A DNA stretch of 64,000 bases from Anticarsia gemmatalis. Lineage: Eukaryota > Arthropoda > Insecta > Lepidoptera > Erebidae. The stretch's first letter is position 1. Each line of letters opens with the position of its first letter. The stretch covers positions 8,247,001-8,311,000 of the forward strand of contig NC_134755.1 in the NCBI RefSeq assembly GCF_050436995.1. The letters are read 5' to 3'. Below are positions 39,227-52,410 of the stretch, piece after piece. Under the pieces are notes generated by a model. The model did not search any database. It was given only the letters and a program-made list of their open reading frames with translations, and had not been told where the DNA came from. The translations under genes and the position numbers were made by a program.

Positions 39227-42200
39227 TGGTTGATCGCGCGCAGGTCTTAAGTGGAGAGAGCAAGGGCATCGACCCGCCTGCCTTAAATCAGGTTGTCTGC
39301 GGTTGTTAGTTCGTTTGTGCGTGTGTCTGCAAGACGCAGCTGCACTTAACTCTCTTATGTATCCTCGTTATATTATACACAACACAACAAAACGTCATCG
39401 TGGATTCATGGACCCTTCTTGCCCCAAGAGATCGTTTCAAATTCTTTTCAAACATTAAGAAAAGAATTCTGCAGTTCGTTAACAAAATTAAGCTAAAAAA
39501 ATAATGATTAACCTGGGAATATTTTACATTTTTGTTGCTAAAACATTTTCCATCTTAACGCTTACGAGCTTCCGTAACAGTTTCAAAATAAACTTTTTCA
39601 TAAAAAAATATTGGCTGAATCATAAAGCGTTATCTATGAGGTGATACAAAACAATACTGTCAATTACTTTACCGAAAATGCGAAGCACTTTCAGCTCTAT
39701 GTGAAGCGTGGAGAGACCATAATCGCGCATACTTGTGCCAAAAATTGTTTCCATACTAACCTATGTATGTATAAAATTACGCTCAGGCAGTTCGGAGCCC
39801 TTGCTTATATTTCGTGATGTCTCACAAGGGACGAGTCAATACATAAGAAACCGGTCATGTGTGAATCGGGATTACGAGAAGTCCCATATGTTGTAAATAT
39901 TTTTGATACAATCATTTAGTACTGAGTGAAAGGAGATAGGCCCGAAATACGAATGACAAAAGTAGCACAAAAACTTGTTGTATTATGTCCAAAATCAACT
40001 ACTGGCTTGTATGAAGAACGTGTTTAAATATAATGTATTTTTCAAAATCGTTCAAAGCAAAAAGATTTAATAATTCTTCAATGCACCATACATGCATGTA
40101 TTCTTTGCTAATAACATGCCTATAAATGTATGTTTTTATGATTACTTGATGACAGTTCATGAGTTCTTAATAAAGCTTATCAATAAATGCATGTTTTATC
40201 TATGCAATGATTGTTAGGTAGACACTAATTACATATTCATTCGGCGGCCTGCGCTTAACATATTATCGGTTCATATAAACCTGTGTAAAGTTTAATTTAC
40301 TGCAAATGCAATCTCATATTGAGTTGAGAAATAAATAGTAATAAATACTTCCATAAAGTCAAATTTAAAGCAAATTTTGTGATAAATTGGTAAGTACTAA
40401 AATATCTTATTCAGTTTTCGTAAATAACCTGTTATATTTAGTACCTAGAATAATATTAAATTTTATAAAAATAACTGAAATAATATTTGATGTAGGATTA
40501 CTCTGTCTATTACACTATAAATACGTTTACATTCAACATATTCTTTTTAATAAATCGTACCTTTCAACTCGAGCAACAACAGGCTATTTCTCTAATATAA
40601 GCTCTCACAATATTTGTTCAGAATATCCATATTTCACAAGATCAAAGACATATAAACAAACGGAAGGAAAACCAAATACCGCGTCCTACTTTAGTAGCTG
40701 TGTGTGAGTTGAACATTGTTGCAAATGAATACATTATCTAAGTAATTCAACGTTTATAATTATGTAAATACGTGCCTACTGGTCTGACGAGTACCTGATC
40801 GGTTGCACCATAACAATATAATATCAAAGAGCATATGTACATACAACATACTCATTTTATTTTAACTACTTACAGCTAATTCTAGCTCACTGGCTATCGT
40901 AAACGCCTTTACTGGGATGTATAAACTAGTTAAATGGACACGTTTCATTCACTCACTTACTTCTATTTGTTTTAGGAATCTTCAATTAAAATAAATAAGT
41001 GAAATAATGAAATGATCTAAAGCTTAGATAGTTCAGTTTAAAGCGAAGTGTAAAAAGCAAGCAACGTTAAAATAGTCCGTTAAGAGACCCCACAGGAATG
41101 TGGTTACTTGTAACAATAGACTCTGTAATGTGGTTGAAGTATTGACTTGCTGTTGTTCCACTACAATTCTAAGCGTTGTTCCTTTCTCAGCTTTACAATA
41201 ATATTACACTGAAATACCTTAAACAATATACTATACTCGAATATGTGTTGATAGTATATTATACAAATAGTTCAATGAAATGGAAAGGCAAAAAGAAAGC
41301 CCGCATCGTTATGGTAATTAGCATATGACATTTGTTTATTTATCGGAGTTTTCTCTCTTTCCAGTTTTCCGTAAATTCCAATTCTGTTTGACTAATATCA
41401 TGATAAACATCATGAAATATTTTGATAAAAAGAAACCGGCAAATGGTTACGAAGAAATGTTTTTTATTGATTTATAAAAATGATCATGAACATTGTCGCT
41501 TTAAAAACTAACTCATACTCATCACTCGTATTGTTCGAATTTACATTGCCAAAAACGGCATTAGCCCTCTTTAAAATCACTGAATCAAATTTCAAAATGC
41601 AATAAATATCACAGCATTCTCAGACAACCTACCCAATTTTCCAACAAATCTTTCTTTTGTAAATTCGTCAGGACGTCACATTTATCTTGGCAACATATAA
41701 AATTAGTGTAAGAACATTTCTGTGATCTTGACAGTAAAATGCTGGCAACAAAAGTACGCTTCTTGCAATGTTTTATATTCTCGCATGAATTATTTTCTTG
41801 CGACGTATAAATCGTCTGTGGCACTAATTATAAGCCGTATGTATCGTTAGCATTCAATCAAACTTGACATGGTGTTTGAGTACCCAATGAAATTGACAAT
41901 TGGCTTCTGTTCACTCAATACCCTTGTGTAACATCGATATATTGATATTGTTTATTAATGAACTTTGCTTTTATAGAAACATTTCCATTGTTAGGTACAT
42001 GATAGTAGGACTTCGCAGGGTAAAATCATAGGACCGGTTTTATAAATTTGTTGATTTTGTACAATATTCTAGTTACTTCAACCTGATATTTATCATACTT
42101 ATAATTTGTTATCTGATAACATTTATGATTAATAAATCTACACGTTATCGTTTAACGAGTATTAAAACACCTCTAGCATATTTAGTTTAACTTAAAATGA

Positions 42201-44374
42201 CTATTGTGTACAATTTGTGTCCCATTCTCTTCGTGCTTTATCAAACGATCTCCCCTACATACACTCGGACCTACATAATGTATGTTTTTTAGTACTTAGT
42301 TAACAGTCAGTTATTCGGGATGAATAAATCGTGACGTCAGCAAGGCGCGCCGCCCCTGGATCAAAGATCGTTTCGCTTCAACACACCACTGTGCGTGCGC
42401 ACAACGGGTATAGGGACGTCGCTAAACGTCAAAAGCGAATACGTAAAAAGGAAATCGAAAAAACAGGGAGTGGCATTGTAATTATATCCTTTCAGCGATA
42501 TAATACGATACCTAATTTTAAAACCATGTTTTGATCGCTGCGTAGTTGCGTACGATTGGATTCAATTTGATCTTCATTTGCGTACAGTTCAAACGATTTG
42601 CGGAAACATGTATAGGTACAGACATTGTCACCTGCGTTTTCAGCTGCCTTTCAATTCATGTTTTTTTAATCGCTTCCTTTAATAAATGTCTAATAAAACA
42701 TCGTGTTTCCTTCTATCTTATCCTTTAGTTTTTCTTTATTTATTTTATAGCCGCTAATTACCATATTTGGCCATATTCCAAGTATCAACGACAAATGCAG
42801 GTCTGCAACTTTTTGTGTTTACTTCAACACATACAATATAGCGTTATCCGGTACATAAGGTTAATATTCAGAGTTGTGAACTGTACGGCTCTATCAGAAT
42901 AAACGCGGATGTCAAAGACAAGGACAAACTTTCTTGAATGGGGTTAGAAATTGGGAGAATATGCTCGTGTTTCCCCCTTCATGTCTTGTGTCCTCATTTT
43001 CGTGAATTCGGGAACTTACTACTTGACTAGAACGATGTCGTCTACATAAATAAATATTCAAATATTATATTTTTATGCCCAACTGACATAATTTTATCAT
43101 CTCGACGAATGTTTGTTAAATATTTATCTTGGAAATTTTCTTCGTATTATACAGGTAGGAGCCGGGGCAAAGGGCACTTGGTTTCTTCTCGTGTGATGCG
43201 TAACTAGATAGTGGGACCCGTCCACGTTTCTGTGACACATGCCACGCATAGCATATTTACAACGCATACCATCTACCTATCTGTTCAAATTTAAAATACT
43301 TATCAGTATTTATAAGTGGAACATATTAAAATTCTTGTCACGGGTTTTAGCGGACGTTACTTGGTTGCCTTATGTGGAAGTTTCGGACAGCCCTACGTTC
43401 GAGGCAATGTCCTACGGAGCACACAGAACAACATTGTGATGATTTAACAGGCTCACAATGAGCAAAAATAGTTCTTTCCGACACGACCACGCATGATATG
43501 TAGGTACACTAACACATTCGTGTGCTACGGGCTGTAAATTACTTACAACGTTGCTTTATTTATTTAAGTGGATGCGCGCCTATTGGCTTTCATCAAAGAA
43601 AGCACTTCGCGTTTGTATGTCCTAATCAAGTCTATTTATGTCAAAATCAGATATTCTTCAATTGAAATAATTAATGAAAATTGTGGTGATGTCAACGTAG
43701 GCGCCATTTAACTGTCTATTAGAAGGTATCATCTAAATTCAAATACGTAAATGATAAATTAATTGGGCTTACAGCTACATCTCCGTGACCTCTCCCTGTA
43801 GACACTGTACGATTTATACCGAGACAAAACAATTTTAATAGGCGTCATAGAAATTTTGTCTTCACCGTGATCGTGCGTATCTCGTCATAATTTTGTTATA
43901 GGATCATCGTCTAACACTAATTGTATGAAAAATGCCAATAATATCGTTACTTAGATACGGTTTGGTAGTAACAAAAGAACCAAGTAAATCGATTGCTACG
44001 CATAGTTATATAACCAATTTAATGTTATCTCGCATCAAGCAGCATGCAATGTGAATAAGTACGCTAGGAATGTTATTTTGACCGTAAAAGTTTGGGCAAA
44101 CACGACATAATAGTTATTCGTGCAGTGCACAAATATTCACTTTCAAAGTCAGAGAGTTAATTCAAGTCACGATCAACTAAATATAACGCTATGACTCAAT
44201 CTAATAACTAAAAATAGATAGGATGATTCTGCAATCTAAATTGTATTCAAAACAGCGCCAGTAATAGCTGTGTGGAACTTAAAAGCGCAGGAAATGCCAC
44301 ATCACGGAACGTCAAACATCGATCCGTAACAATAGGAGAGAGTCTGCATTTGAATTTTGAACACGAACTATTTT

Positions 44375-44453
44375 AAGATGGCGTCCCGAACGCGCACGAG
44401 AGTTTACGACGATTCGCGAATTACGAGCCAATAAAGTGCGGTGTCGCCGACAC
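44375..44453. promoter_or_regulatory. candidate Pho/YY1 site plus short palindrome
   Basis: AAGATGGCGTC (44375-44385) fits the YY1/Pleiohomeotic consensus AANATGGCGNC. Sixty bases on, GTGTCGCCGACAC (44441-44453) is a perfect 6-bp-arm palindrome in a GC-rich patch. This could be part of a Polycomb response or enhancer element; sequence motifs alone support it. Confidence 0.3.
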
Positions 44454-47349
44454 GCCGCTACAGTCCTTAAAGCTTTTAATGTACATTTAATTGATATAAG
44501 CTATACTTAATAATGCTATCGATTTCTTTTACTGGCGGCTTTATGGCCAACAGTTAATTATACAATCCAATTTTATCTCACTTTGCACATACTTGTACCA
44601 CCCGAAATGCGTTATAAAGCATAATTTTCTTCTCAAAACAATGCATTGAGAGATTCATTGTGCCGATAATATATTGATCTGTAAACAAATATTCCCGGCT
44701 TCAGCTAAGTGCCCATCTCCCACAAATCAGAGACAGTGACCAGGGCTTACCCGTTCCATAAATAATCCTCTTACTGGACAAAATTTCTGTTATAATTCAC
44801 AATCAGACCTTTAATATCCCGATCCGACGGGTAGGCATTAATCAAATACATGGAACGGGTTTGTACAAAGGCGGGCAAGTTAAATAAAATAATAAATAAG
44901 CGGCATTCCGTGAGATTTATTTCGAAGAAAAAAGCGAGGCAGGGTAAGAGCCGGGTCATGTCGCAGTATGTTTATTGTCCATGCCGGTGTCGGCCCACAA
45001 TGTACTCCTCTAATTAATGCTATATCTCGCTCTCAGAGATATATCGCGTCCGTGCCTGTGTCTTTTACACTCGTGATACTCTTTTTCTAATCTCCAGATT
45101 AGGTACCAACAATTTATTATGTCGATTCACAAATAAAACATTAAACATCCTTTTATTCGAAAATAATGTTATCAGATCAGACGCCAATTACCAAAAAACC
45201 TTAAAAACAATGCAAATGAGGTTGACGTCCTGAGCAGTAGTTGAGGCGATTGTTATCTCATATCTATGGGAAACATTCGATGGTTCCCATTAAAAAATAT
45301 GAGCTCTTACAGGTACAATACGGCGATAGTTAAACCTCTTCGCGACAACAATACTGTAGAGAATAATGGAGGCCAGCTGACGGGAGGTGCCTTAACGTCC
45401 GTTGTCATGGCGACCGTACGAAGGGTGAACCTGCCTAACGTATCACCGGCCCCAACAAAAAACGGCCGCACTAACCCTCCTGATATCAGATTTTGAACTC
45501 TACCCCATAAAGCACAAGGATCTTTTGACGCGTCATCGGACATCACTTACGACCTTTCACTTTAATCGCATTATTGGGATACGTGTATTGTGTTTTGGGT
45601 TCCATCTTTGCTTTTTAAAATTAGAATGTCTATCGCCGTCTCGCTCTGTCGTACGCGCGTTATCTATTCGCACTCGTCTAACCGCGCTTGTATAATTATT
45701 CCATTGTCTGTTTATGACATTTTAAACAGTTTTTAAGTTTTTGTTGAAATAAGAACGAACCATAAATGTTATTGCGGCCGTAAAAATGCAGTTTCGGTAA
45801 TTTATAGCTCATGTAAACGTGGTATCAGAGTTTCGGGCGAGTCACATGATTTATGTAGTTGCTGCATATTTTTTACTTTGTAATAACCAAGTTAAAAAGT
45901 GGGTACGATATTTTAAACTTTTATTTACATAAATTCACATTCTTACATAAAATATTGGGTTACTACACGCTCTCGTTAAGTATTAAATATTTAAAAGGCG
46001 ATTATTTTCATTCAAGCTCACTACGAATCAATTCGAAATTTACATTTTAATTAAACGATTCGTTTGTATTTGATTAAGAAAATACTCATATTATCGTCAC
46101 TGGACTCGAAGAACACCAACACACTAAATTGTGTGCATTTGAATAAGTTATAGTTCATGTTTTAGAAATTATAATGTGGGAATGTAGCTACGCGCGACGC
46201 GAACAACATGAATAAATCTCAGCTAATTCCACATACCTACCAATAAAAAAAATATCAAGCTATTTTCAAATTCTTTACCGATTGATTAACGGCTATTTTC
46301 CAATTATAACTAATTAAGTTACTTTTTAAAGAAAATACTTCTTTATTCAACACGCTACAATTTAAAGTGCGTGTATACCAATTAAAATAACCCATTAGCG
46401 GTATCGTATCTATATTCTTTTAACGTGGTCAGGTAAGGTCCAGCCTACACGGCCGGGCATTCCGAGACACTGTTGGTCCGCTATCAATTTTATACACGGT
46501 GGGAAGGCTATTTATCTTACCTTATTTATTGGCTGACTCGAAAACCAGTTCCGAGACCCGATCGCTTTGTGGAGCTCGGTATTTACCCGTCTATGTATAC
46601 TCGACTTTACGATGTATGGGTGAATGTGTGAATTCACCGCTCGTGAATTTGTAGGTATGATAATTATCAAAGTTAAATGAACCGTTAAACTTAAAAGTGT
46701 TACGTACAAAATTTTTACGACGCTAAAGGGTAAACTTTCACAAATTCTAAGAAAACATCCTCTACAGGAACAAAATAAAGGGACACCTTACAAAGCATTA
46801 GAAAGTTGCGCAACCCTTCTTTACGCATCCCTGACTTTTTTGTAGCGATTTCTTTTTAGAGAGGACACTATTGTTCGCGGACCGTTTGCTCCTAACCCTT
46901 TCCGTTACTTTTTTGCTTCGGCGATATTGTTTTTACTTATTTTTATTGTAAGCACAATCTTACGGGACGAAAGCAGAAATCAGTACGAGCGATATTCGAA
47001 AGGGCCGGCCGCTTCGACTCTAGGAGTGATTAATTCTCATCGATGTCGGGCTCAGTAGCGGATAACTCTAAAATTAACTTTAGTGCGCTATAAAATATTA
47101 ATGAGCCATTAAAATCTAAAATGGTATAAAAGTGAAATTTAATGGTTTCTCTCCGAAGCCTTTGCGAATCGTAGCTGTTGGAACGTGATATATGATGCTA
47201 TAAATCGGTTTTTTTTTAACTTTTATTCAACTGTAACTTATAATTTATTTAGGATTAATTTTATTTTTATGGAGCAAATATTGCAAATGTGTAATCAATT
47301 TACATGATTATAACGGAATTCATAATAACATTTATCTTTTTGTTTCCAG

Positions 47350-47747
47350 GTCCAAATGGTTGCCCACGAAGGCGAGGTCGACAGACATACACAAGGTTCC
47401 AGACCTTAGAACTAGAAAAGGAATTCCACTTCAATCATTACCTGACACGCCGGCGCAGGATAGAGATCGCACACGCCCTGTGCCTCACAGAGAGACAGAT
47501 CAAAATCTGGTTCCAGAATCGACGCATGAAGTTAAAGAAGGAGCTGCGAGCCGTGAAAGAGATCAACGAGCAGGCTCGCAGAGACAGAGAGGAGCAGGAG
47601 AGAATGAAGCAGCAACAGCAGGAGAAGCAAGCCAAGCTGGAGAACCAGCACCACGGCCACCACGTGACCCACCATCACGATCCCATGAAGATGCCCATCG
47701 ACAAGGGCTCCAGCGACCTACTCAAAGTGAACAAGGTCCCTACGTAA
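47350..47747 (+). CDS. abd-A: abdominal-A homeotic protein, coding exon 3 (homeodomain)
   Basis: Exon 3 starts after tgtttccag and completes G216, then encodes PNGCP and the homeodomain at residues 222-281 (RRRGRQTYTRFQ to KLKKEL). The recognition helix carries W48, F49, Q50, N51 and R53 (W269, F270, Q271, N272, R274), giving Antp-class TAAT-type binding specificity. The UbdA-type extension LRAVKEINEQARR follows, then a Q-rich tract (QQQQ), a His-rich segment (HHGHHVTHHHD) and a C-terminus, SSDLLKVNKVPT, recalling the Drosophila tail HDLLKAVSKVNS. The Drosophila protein has a much longer poly-Q region here; this tail is short. Stop TAA is at 47745-47747. The open frame extends 5' to 47304, but that part is intron. 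Confidence 0.97.
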
Positions 47748-48752
47748 GGTGTCCGCGACGCCGTATAGGAAATCTTGACTGATTCTGTATCATATAGTGT
47801 GAGAGCAAGTGTTACGTCCATACGGACCTGCGGGCGTTAGTCGATTCGTATCCACTAGTTTTATGTTTTCGCGTCAGGGCGCGGCTCCTCGTTGTGGAGG
47901 AGGCCGGCTCGTATCGTTTATGTAATGATGTTCCTTTATAAGTGCGAAGGACTTGCCTCGGTGTCGTTCGCTGGGTGGACAGGCTGGTGATGTGCTTTAA
48001 GCATTTATTTTGTTGCCATAACCACACCTTGTATTGCAATAATATTTTACTAAAATATACAAAAAATGCGTTAGAATCGCTCTAAGGTTTACATAGGAGC
48101 CCGAGTGAATTTCGGTATTGTTAGTTAAGATTTTAAATCTGTGAATCTCATAGTATTTATTGCTACCACTTACTCTTAATCCATTATGTTATATTTTTTA
48201 TTAATAGATATTATATTATGTACATTTTGATGTATATTTTATTATTTGTCCGCTGTTAGCGGACTGGTTATGTTTTGACGGTCACATTTTTTTTATGATT
48301 GTAAAATTTGTTGTATTTTATCAGTTGATTTGGAAAGAGTTACTCCTTTATTTTCTTTTTGACCAGATTGTGATTCACTTCAGTAGTTTAAGTCCATAAA
48401 TTGTTGTTTTTGGTTTTGAACGATTGATTTCGATAGTATAATATTATCGACAAAATATTAATTAAAATACCTGCGTAGCTAATTCCATAAGAACTTAAAA
48501 TGTGTATATTTATAACAAAATACGTATGGAAGTACAATTGCAAATAGGTCTTTGTCACGACGAACGTTGTGTTTTATATTTTACGTCTTCACTTATAATG
48601 AATATTTAAATGTAGACGGTATTTTTTGATAATTCTAGTTGAAAATACCATGTCCATGAAATAGCAAATGAACAAACGAACAAAGATTATGGATCGGTAC
48701 TGCATACGGCGTGTTGTCCATGAATCCCCAGTCATCTGATGTTCAAAATTAT

Positions 48753-48760
48753 ATACGTAA
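48753..48760 (+). promoter_or_regulatory. miR-iab-8-5p 8-mer seed match 1
   Basis: ATACGTAA complements positions 2-8 of miR-iab-8-5p (seed UACGUAU) followed by an A. A 7-mer version, ATACGTAT, lies 233 bp upstream at 48520-48527. Confidence 0.5.
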
Positions 48761-49338
48761 CGATGATACATATAATAAATTACAATAATGTGACTAAATA
48801 TAAATTTTACACGTAATATTAAAAGTTGAGTAGTTTAAGTGTATTATACATAGGTAAATAGGTTCGACTTTGTATGAAGTATTGCTAAGACTAGGTACCT
48901 ACAACATAAACCAATGTACGGCGGAATATCCAGTGGTCGCACTTTATCATGGCCGAAAGTCGATGACATTTAGTTCCTTATTTCCAACGAAAGTTAAAAG
49001 ATGCCGTTTGCGGGTACGAAACGGCGGCGGAATTATGTTTCTTGCAATTTTACGTAGCCATATGCACATTTGAATTTTCCAGCTCAGTAATTTCATACAT
49101 AAAATGCCTACAAACGGTGTTACAAAACGGAGCTTGGATAAAACTGGAAAAATATTCGCGGTTTTTTTCACGAAAACGCGAGCTTCTTAAACATTGTATG
49201 GTTTTAAACGTTTCCACTCACCAAATTCGCTTTCAATTCCACGTTGTGCCAAATAATTAAAATAATTTATTAACACGTACATTGCAAAATATGTTCCGCG
49301 TCCAAAAAACCTGTTTCTATAAGTTTATTTTCAACTCT

Positions 49339-49346
49339 ATACGTAA
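49339..49346 (+). promoter_or_regulatory. miR-iab-8-5p 8-mer seed match 2
   Basis: ATACGTAA, in an AT-rich setting that favours accessibility. It is only 39 bp from the next copy, a spacing at which microRNA sites can act cooperatively. Confidence 0.5.
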
Positions 49347-49377
49347 TAATTAAAATTTAGTATTGATAGTCACCATT

Positions 49378-49385
49378 ATACGTAA
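49378..49385 (+). promoter_or_regulatory. miR-iab-8-5p 8-mer seed match 3
   Basis: ATACGTAA, the second of the closely spaced pair. Confidence 0.5.
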
Positions 49386-50017
49386 ATTAATGTCAGGGTA
49401 GAATTAAAAAGATAAATTAATAGATAACTGTATTAAAATTGGAGTCTTCGCTTAATTTTTATAAAATCACCCTCTCAATATCTGTCCACTGTGTTATTCG
49501 GATTTGTATATCTATAGCTGTGTAAAGGTAAAATGAAAATTTAATGTCGTGATATCATTAGGAAAGTTTTAAGTCGTCGGTAGATTATAAACATCAAAAC
49601 TCATAATAGATGTTCTTTCACGTTTCATAACTTAATATTATAATAAACTTCATAAATGGAAATTTTTAAACAAATATCTACATTGGGGCGAAAACAAGTT
49701 TTAATTAAATATGCAACTTCATGTCATCATTGATAGATTCGCCATTTAAATGTGGTGATAAAAATACATATTAAACATACATATTTAGCGTTTTACTTGT
49801 TTGATAACGCCATTAGATTCAAATGAAAATAGATTATAAATTATAAAATAACGGCCAATAAAACCGATAATATTCATAAAATCGCTACTAATAATATAAA
49901 CGAGCAATGATCATCTAAATAGAGATATTTTTCAAATCGGTCCAATCTCGACGACTTCTATACACTGTTTGTTTATAGCTTATACATCTATTTTAATATC
50001 AAGCATGTAAGCAATGG

Positions 50018-50025
50018 ATACGTAA
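50018..50025 (+). promoter_or_regulatory. miR-iab-8-5p 8-mer seed match 4
   Basis: ATACGTAA within the probable abd-A 3'UTR. Confidence 0.45.
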
Positions 50026-50664
50026 ATAGATTACGATATCCTATGTTAATTTCCATTAAAATTACCCTAGTACATGTGCAATACATTCAACCCACATTAT
50101 TTCATTAAACCCGTAGTCCCCTTAAGATTACGTACATATAATAAGGTTGTCGTTAGTAATATAACTTTATCCCATCTTATTTTTAAATATATATAAAAAA
50201 TCGAGAATGAAAATCGAACAAAATGTACTTAAGTAACTTCGAGTTAAGTAGGCTTTATAAATTATAAAACGCATAGTTATTAAAAATATCGTAGACACTT
50301 GTAATAAAACTTAAGCGTAAATCCGATGGTTAGTAATTGAATTTAAAAACGCTTAAAATTATTTAGTATCGTTCGTAGATGGTCATTTGAATGCGAATGG
50401 AAGAAGCTTTTTGAACCTGGGACGTACACACTACAAACTGGGTCCTCGAGGCTATGACGCTAAAAACATTATCAGTGCAAAATTGCGTTTTGTTATCTCC
50501 TACAAAACGCTTTTCTATCACATTTTGCACATACGTGATAACATGCAATAACCGCGTCAAATAACGTTATACGCTTATTGTATAACACGTTATTGTAACG
50601 TAGTTTTTGGTGTCATAGCACATAACCCGAATATGCTGTTGAACTTGATTATTACACACTGTGT

Positions 50665-50672
50665 GTATACGA
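50665..50672 (+). promoter_or_regulatory. miR-iab-4-5p 8-mer seed match
   Basis: GTATACGA complements positions 2-8 of miR-iab-4-5p (seed CGUAUAC) followed by an A. It is the single site of this type noticed in the probable 3'UTR. Confidence 0.4.
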
Positions 50673-51517
50673 ATTAAATTGTTATTTCTGCATTTGAAAA
50701 CTTAGATAGTTGTTTTATCGGTTTACGAATATTGTTTTGGGACTGTGCAAAATTACAAATAGGCTACAGTTTTGGTGTTTTCGATGTGCGAGCAGCTTCC
50801 CTTTAAGTACCGATTAAGTTTCGCATGTAACAATAGGTAAATACTGTAACATAGTAAAGATTCTTGTAGGTATGTACGTCCGATGATTTATGTCAGGTAC
50901 ACCTTTATTGTTTCTGCCTCGTAAAGAACTGTAATCCACAGTGAAACAATGAGCAATTTGCTAAATAGATTATATATGTCCTCCATCCGTAATGCTGTCT
51001 TGCCATATTGCTAGTGTTTTGTAGACTGTAGGTATTAATTTACCTAACCGAACATATGTATATCAATATTAATATTAATTATAATAATTTTCACTTTAAT
51101 TTATAGCGTCCTTCCCCAGTTATTCCAACATTCTCAACTTAAATACTTTGTTTGGACATTTCTGTTTTATTAAGTTTAATATTTGTTGCGTTGTCCAGGT
51201 TATAGTATTTCTTATTTCAATGTTTCTTTTAACATTATTATTGATAACAAGACTTCCGTTCTATTAGTTTTATATCCTAAAGAAGCGATCAATTTTTATC
51301 TTTAATATAAATGTAGCTATGTATCTATGTACCTATATCTATATTTTTGAATATAGTAATTAAAATCGTCTTACAAGTTAAGTAATTGTAAATAGTCGTG
51401 AAAGTTTTATGTGGCGCATTATTTTTTGTTTTATATTTTTTTTGTTTTATGTTATGTATTTATGTATTGAGATGTTTCGTATGCCTGTGCAATTTGACCA
51501 CGTTAAGAGGAGCCCTG

Positions 51518-51525
51518 ATACGTAA
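51518..51525 (+). promoter_or_regulatory. miR-iab-8-5p 8-mer seed match 5
   Basis: ATACGTAA about 300 bp before the distal poly(A) signals. Only the longest transcript form would carry it. Confidence 0.45.
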
Positions 51526-51817
51526 TGAGCACTATGTGTGCTTGGTTCAAGTTTATTTGGTCTTTCGACATTGGTTGTGAATCGTACGCAGCTGCTACGG
51601 AAAGGTCAGGTTAAAATGGACGGTGTGTTAATTAAATACTGTCCGATATAACTTGAGCTATCTTTGAGTACACTGGTGAACCTTTAACGTGGTCAAGTGA
51701 GATCTGAAGGTACGATTCAAAGTGACTGTGTCGTGTTATATACCTAAGCAAATAGTTGGGTGATTGTATATGAAGCCCGCATTCAATATTGTAATATTAA
51801 TTTCAAAAATTCAAGAG

Positions 51818-51834
51818 AATAAAGAGTTAATAAA
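51818..51834 (+). terminator. abd-A: paired poly(A) signals, probable distal abd-A transcript end
   Basis: AATAAA occurs at 51818-51823 and again at 51829-51834, followed by a T/G-rich stretch (51840-51865) typical of a downstream element. Cleavage would fall near 51845-51855. Assignment to abd-A rests on position and strand. Confidence 0.55.
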
Positions 51835-52410
51835 ATGATGGCTTTTTGATTTTTGTTATTTTAAACTCCCCGTGAACTGTTTTACCTATTTTGGTAAATG
51901 AAATTTAATTACTTTTAAATTAGGTTAAGGCCAATTTGCGATTGAAAAGGCGTGGAAAATAATTACATTATCTCGTAATTTTAACAACACTACAGTGAAA
52001 GAATTCTCTACATTTCTGAAAGCATAATATCGCATCCAGGTGATTATCATTCTATTTAGACTTAAGTTTTTTTAACTTTGGGATGAAACTTGCTGCTGTA
52101 AAAATAGGTTTTGAATTATAAAATTGGAACGACCATTCTCATCAAAACAATATTCATGAAACTAAGCTTTAAGCCCGGTTTCACTCCTTCTGGACAACTA
52201 TCGAAATTTCGACAGCAGTTTTCATACATTTGCCATTACGTAAACTAGCAAGAAGGTTATCTGACACTTATTCTTAAGCTGTGAAACGGGCCTTAAATCG
52301 TTCAAATTAGATGTTAGAACATTTATTCTACAGGCATCTGAATGACACGACATGACACCGATACATCTTTCTTTTATCAATCCCTCTTTACTGATAATCG
52401 TAGTTCCTGA

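Larger units (their letters stand above)
37721..47349 (+). other. abd-A: abd-A intron 2, last part
   Basis: Non-coding DNA up to the acceptor tgtttccag at 47349. AT-rich to about 42.3 kb, then mixed composition with patches likely to be regulatory (42.3-42.5, 43.15-43.45, 44.3-44.5, 45.3-45.5, 46.4-46.6 kb). A CRE palindrome TGACGTCA lies near 42332. No exon, RNA gene or transposon is recognised. Confidence 0.65.
47748..51850 (+). other. abd-A: probable abd-A 3'UTR
   Basis: After the stop, about 4.1 kb of non-coding sequence runs to two closely spaced AATAAA signals at 51818-51834 followed by a T/GT-rich tail. Earlier AATAAA hexamers (for example 48774-48779) allow shorter forms. The stretch has five ATACGTAA 8-mers and one GTATACGA 8-mer, matching seeds of the bithorax microRNAs. 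Hox genes often have long microRNA-rich 3'UTRs, which supports this reading; the true end needs transcript data. Confidence 0.6.

Noticed and set aside
40387..40707. 106-codon plus-strand open frame
   Set aside because: AT-rich, hydrophobic composition expected from translated AT-rich DNA, with no domain recognised.
47360..47782. 140-codon frame overlapping exon 3
   Set aside because: It is the +1 shadow of the homeodomain exon; the homeodomain is in the other frame.
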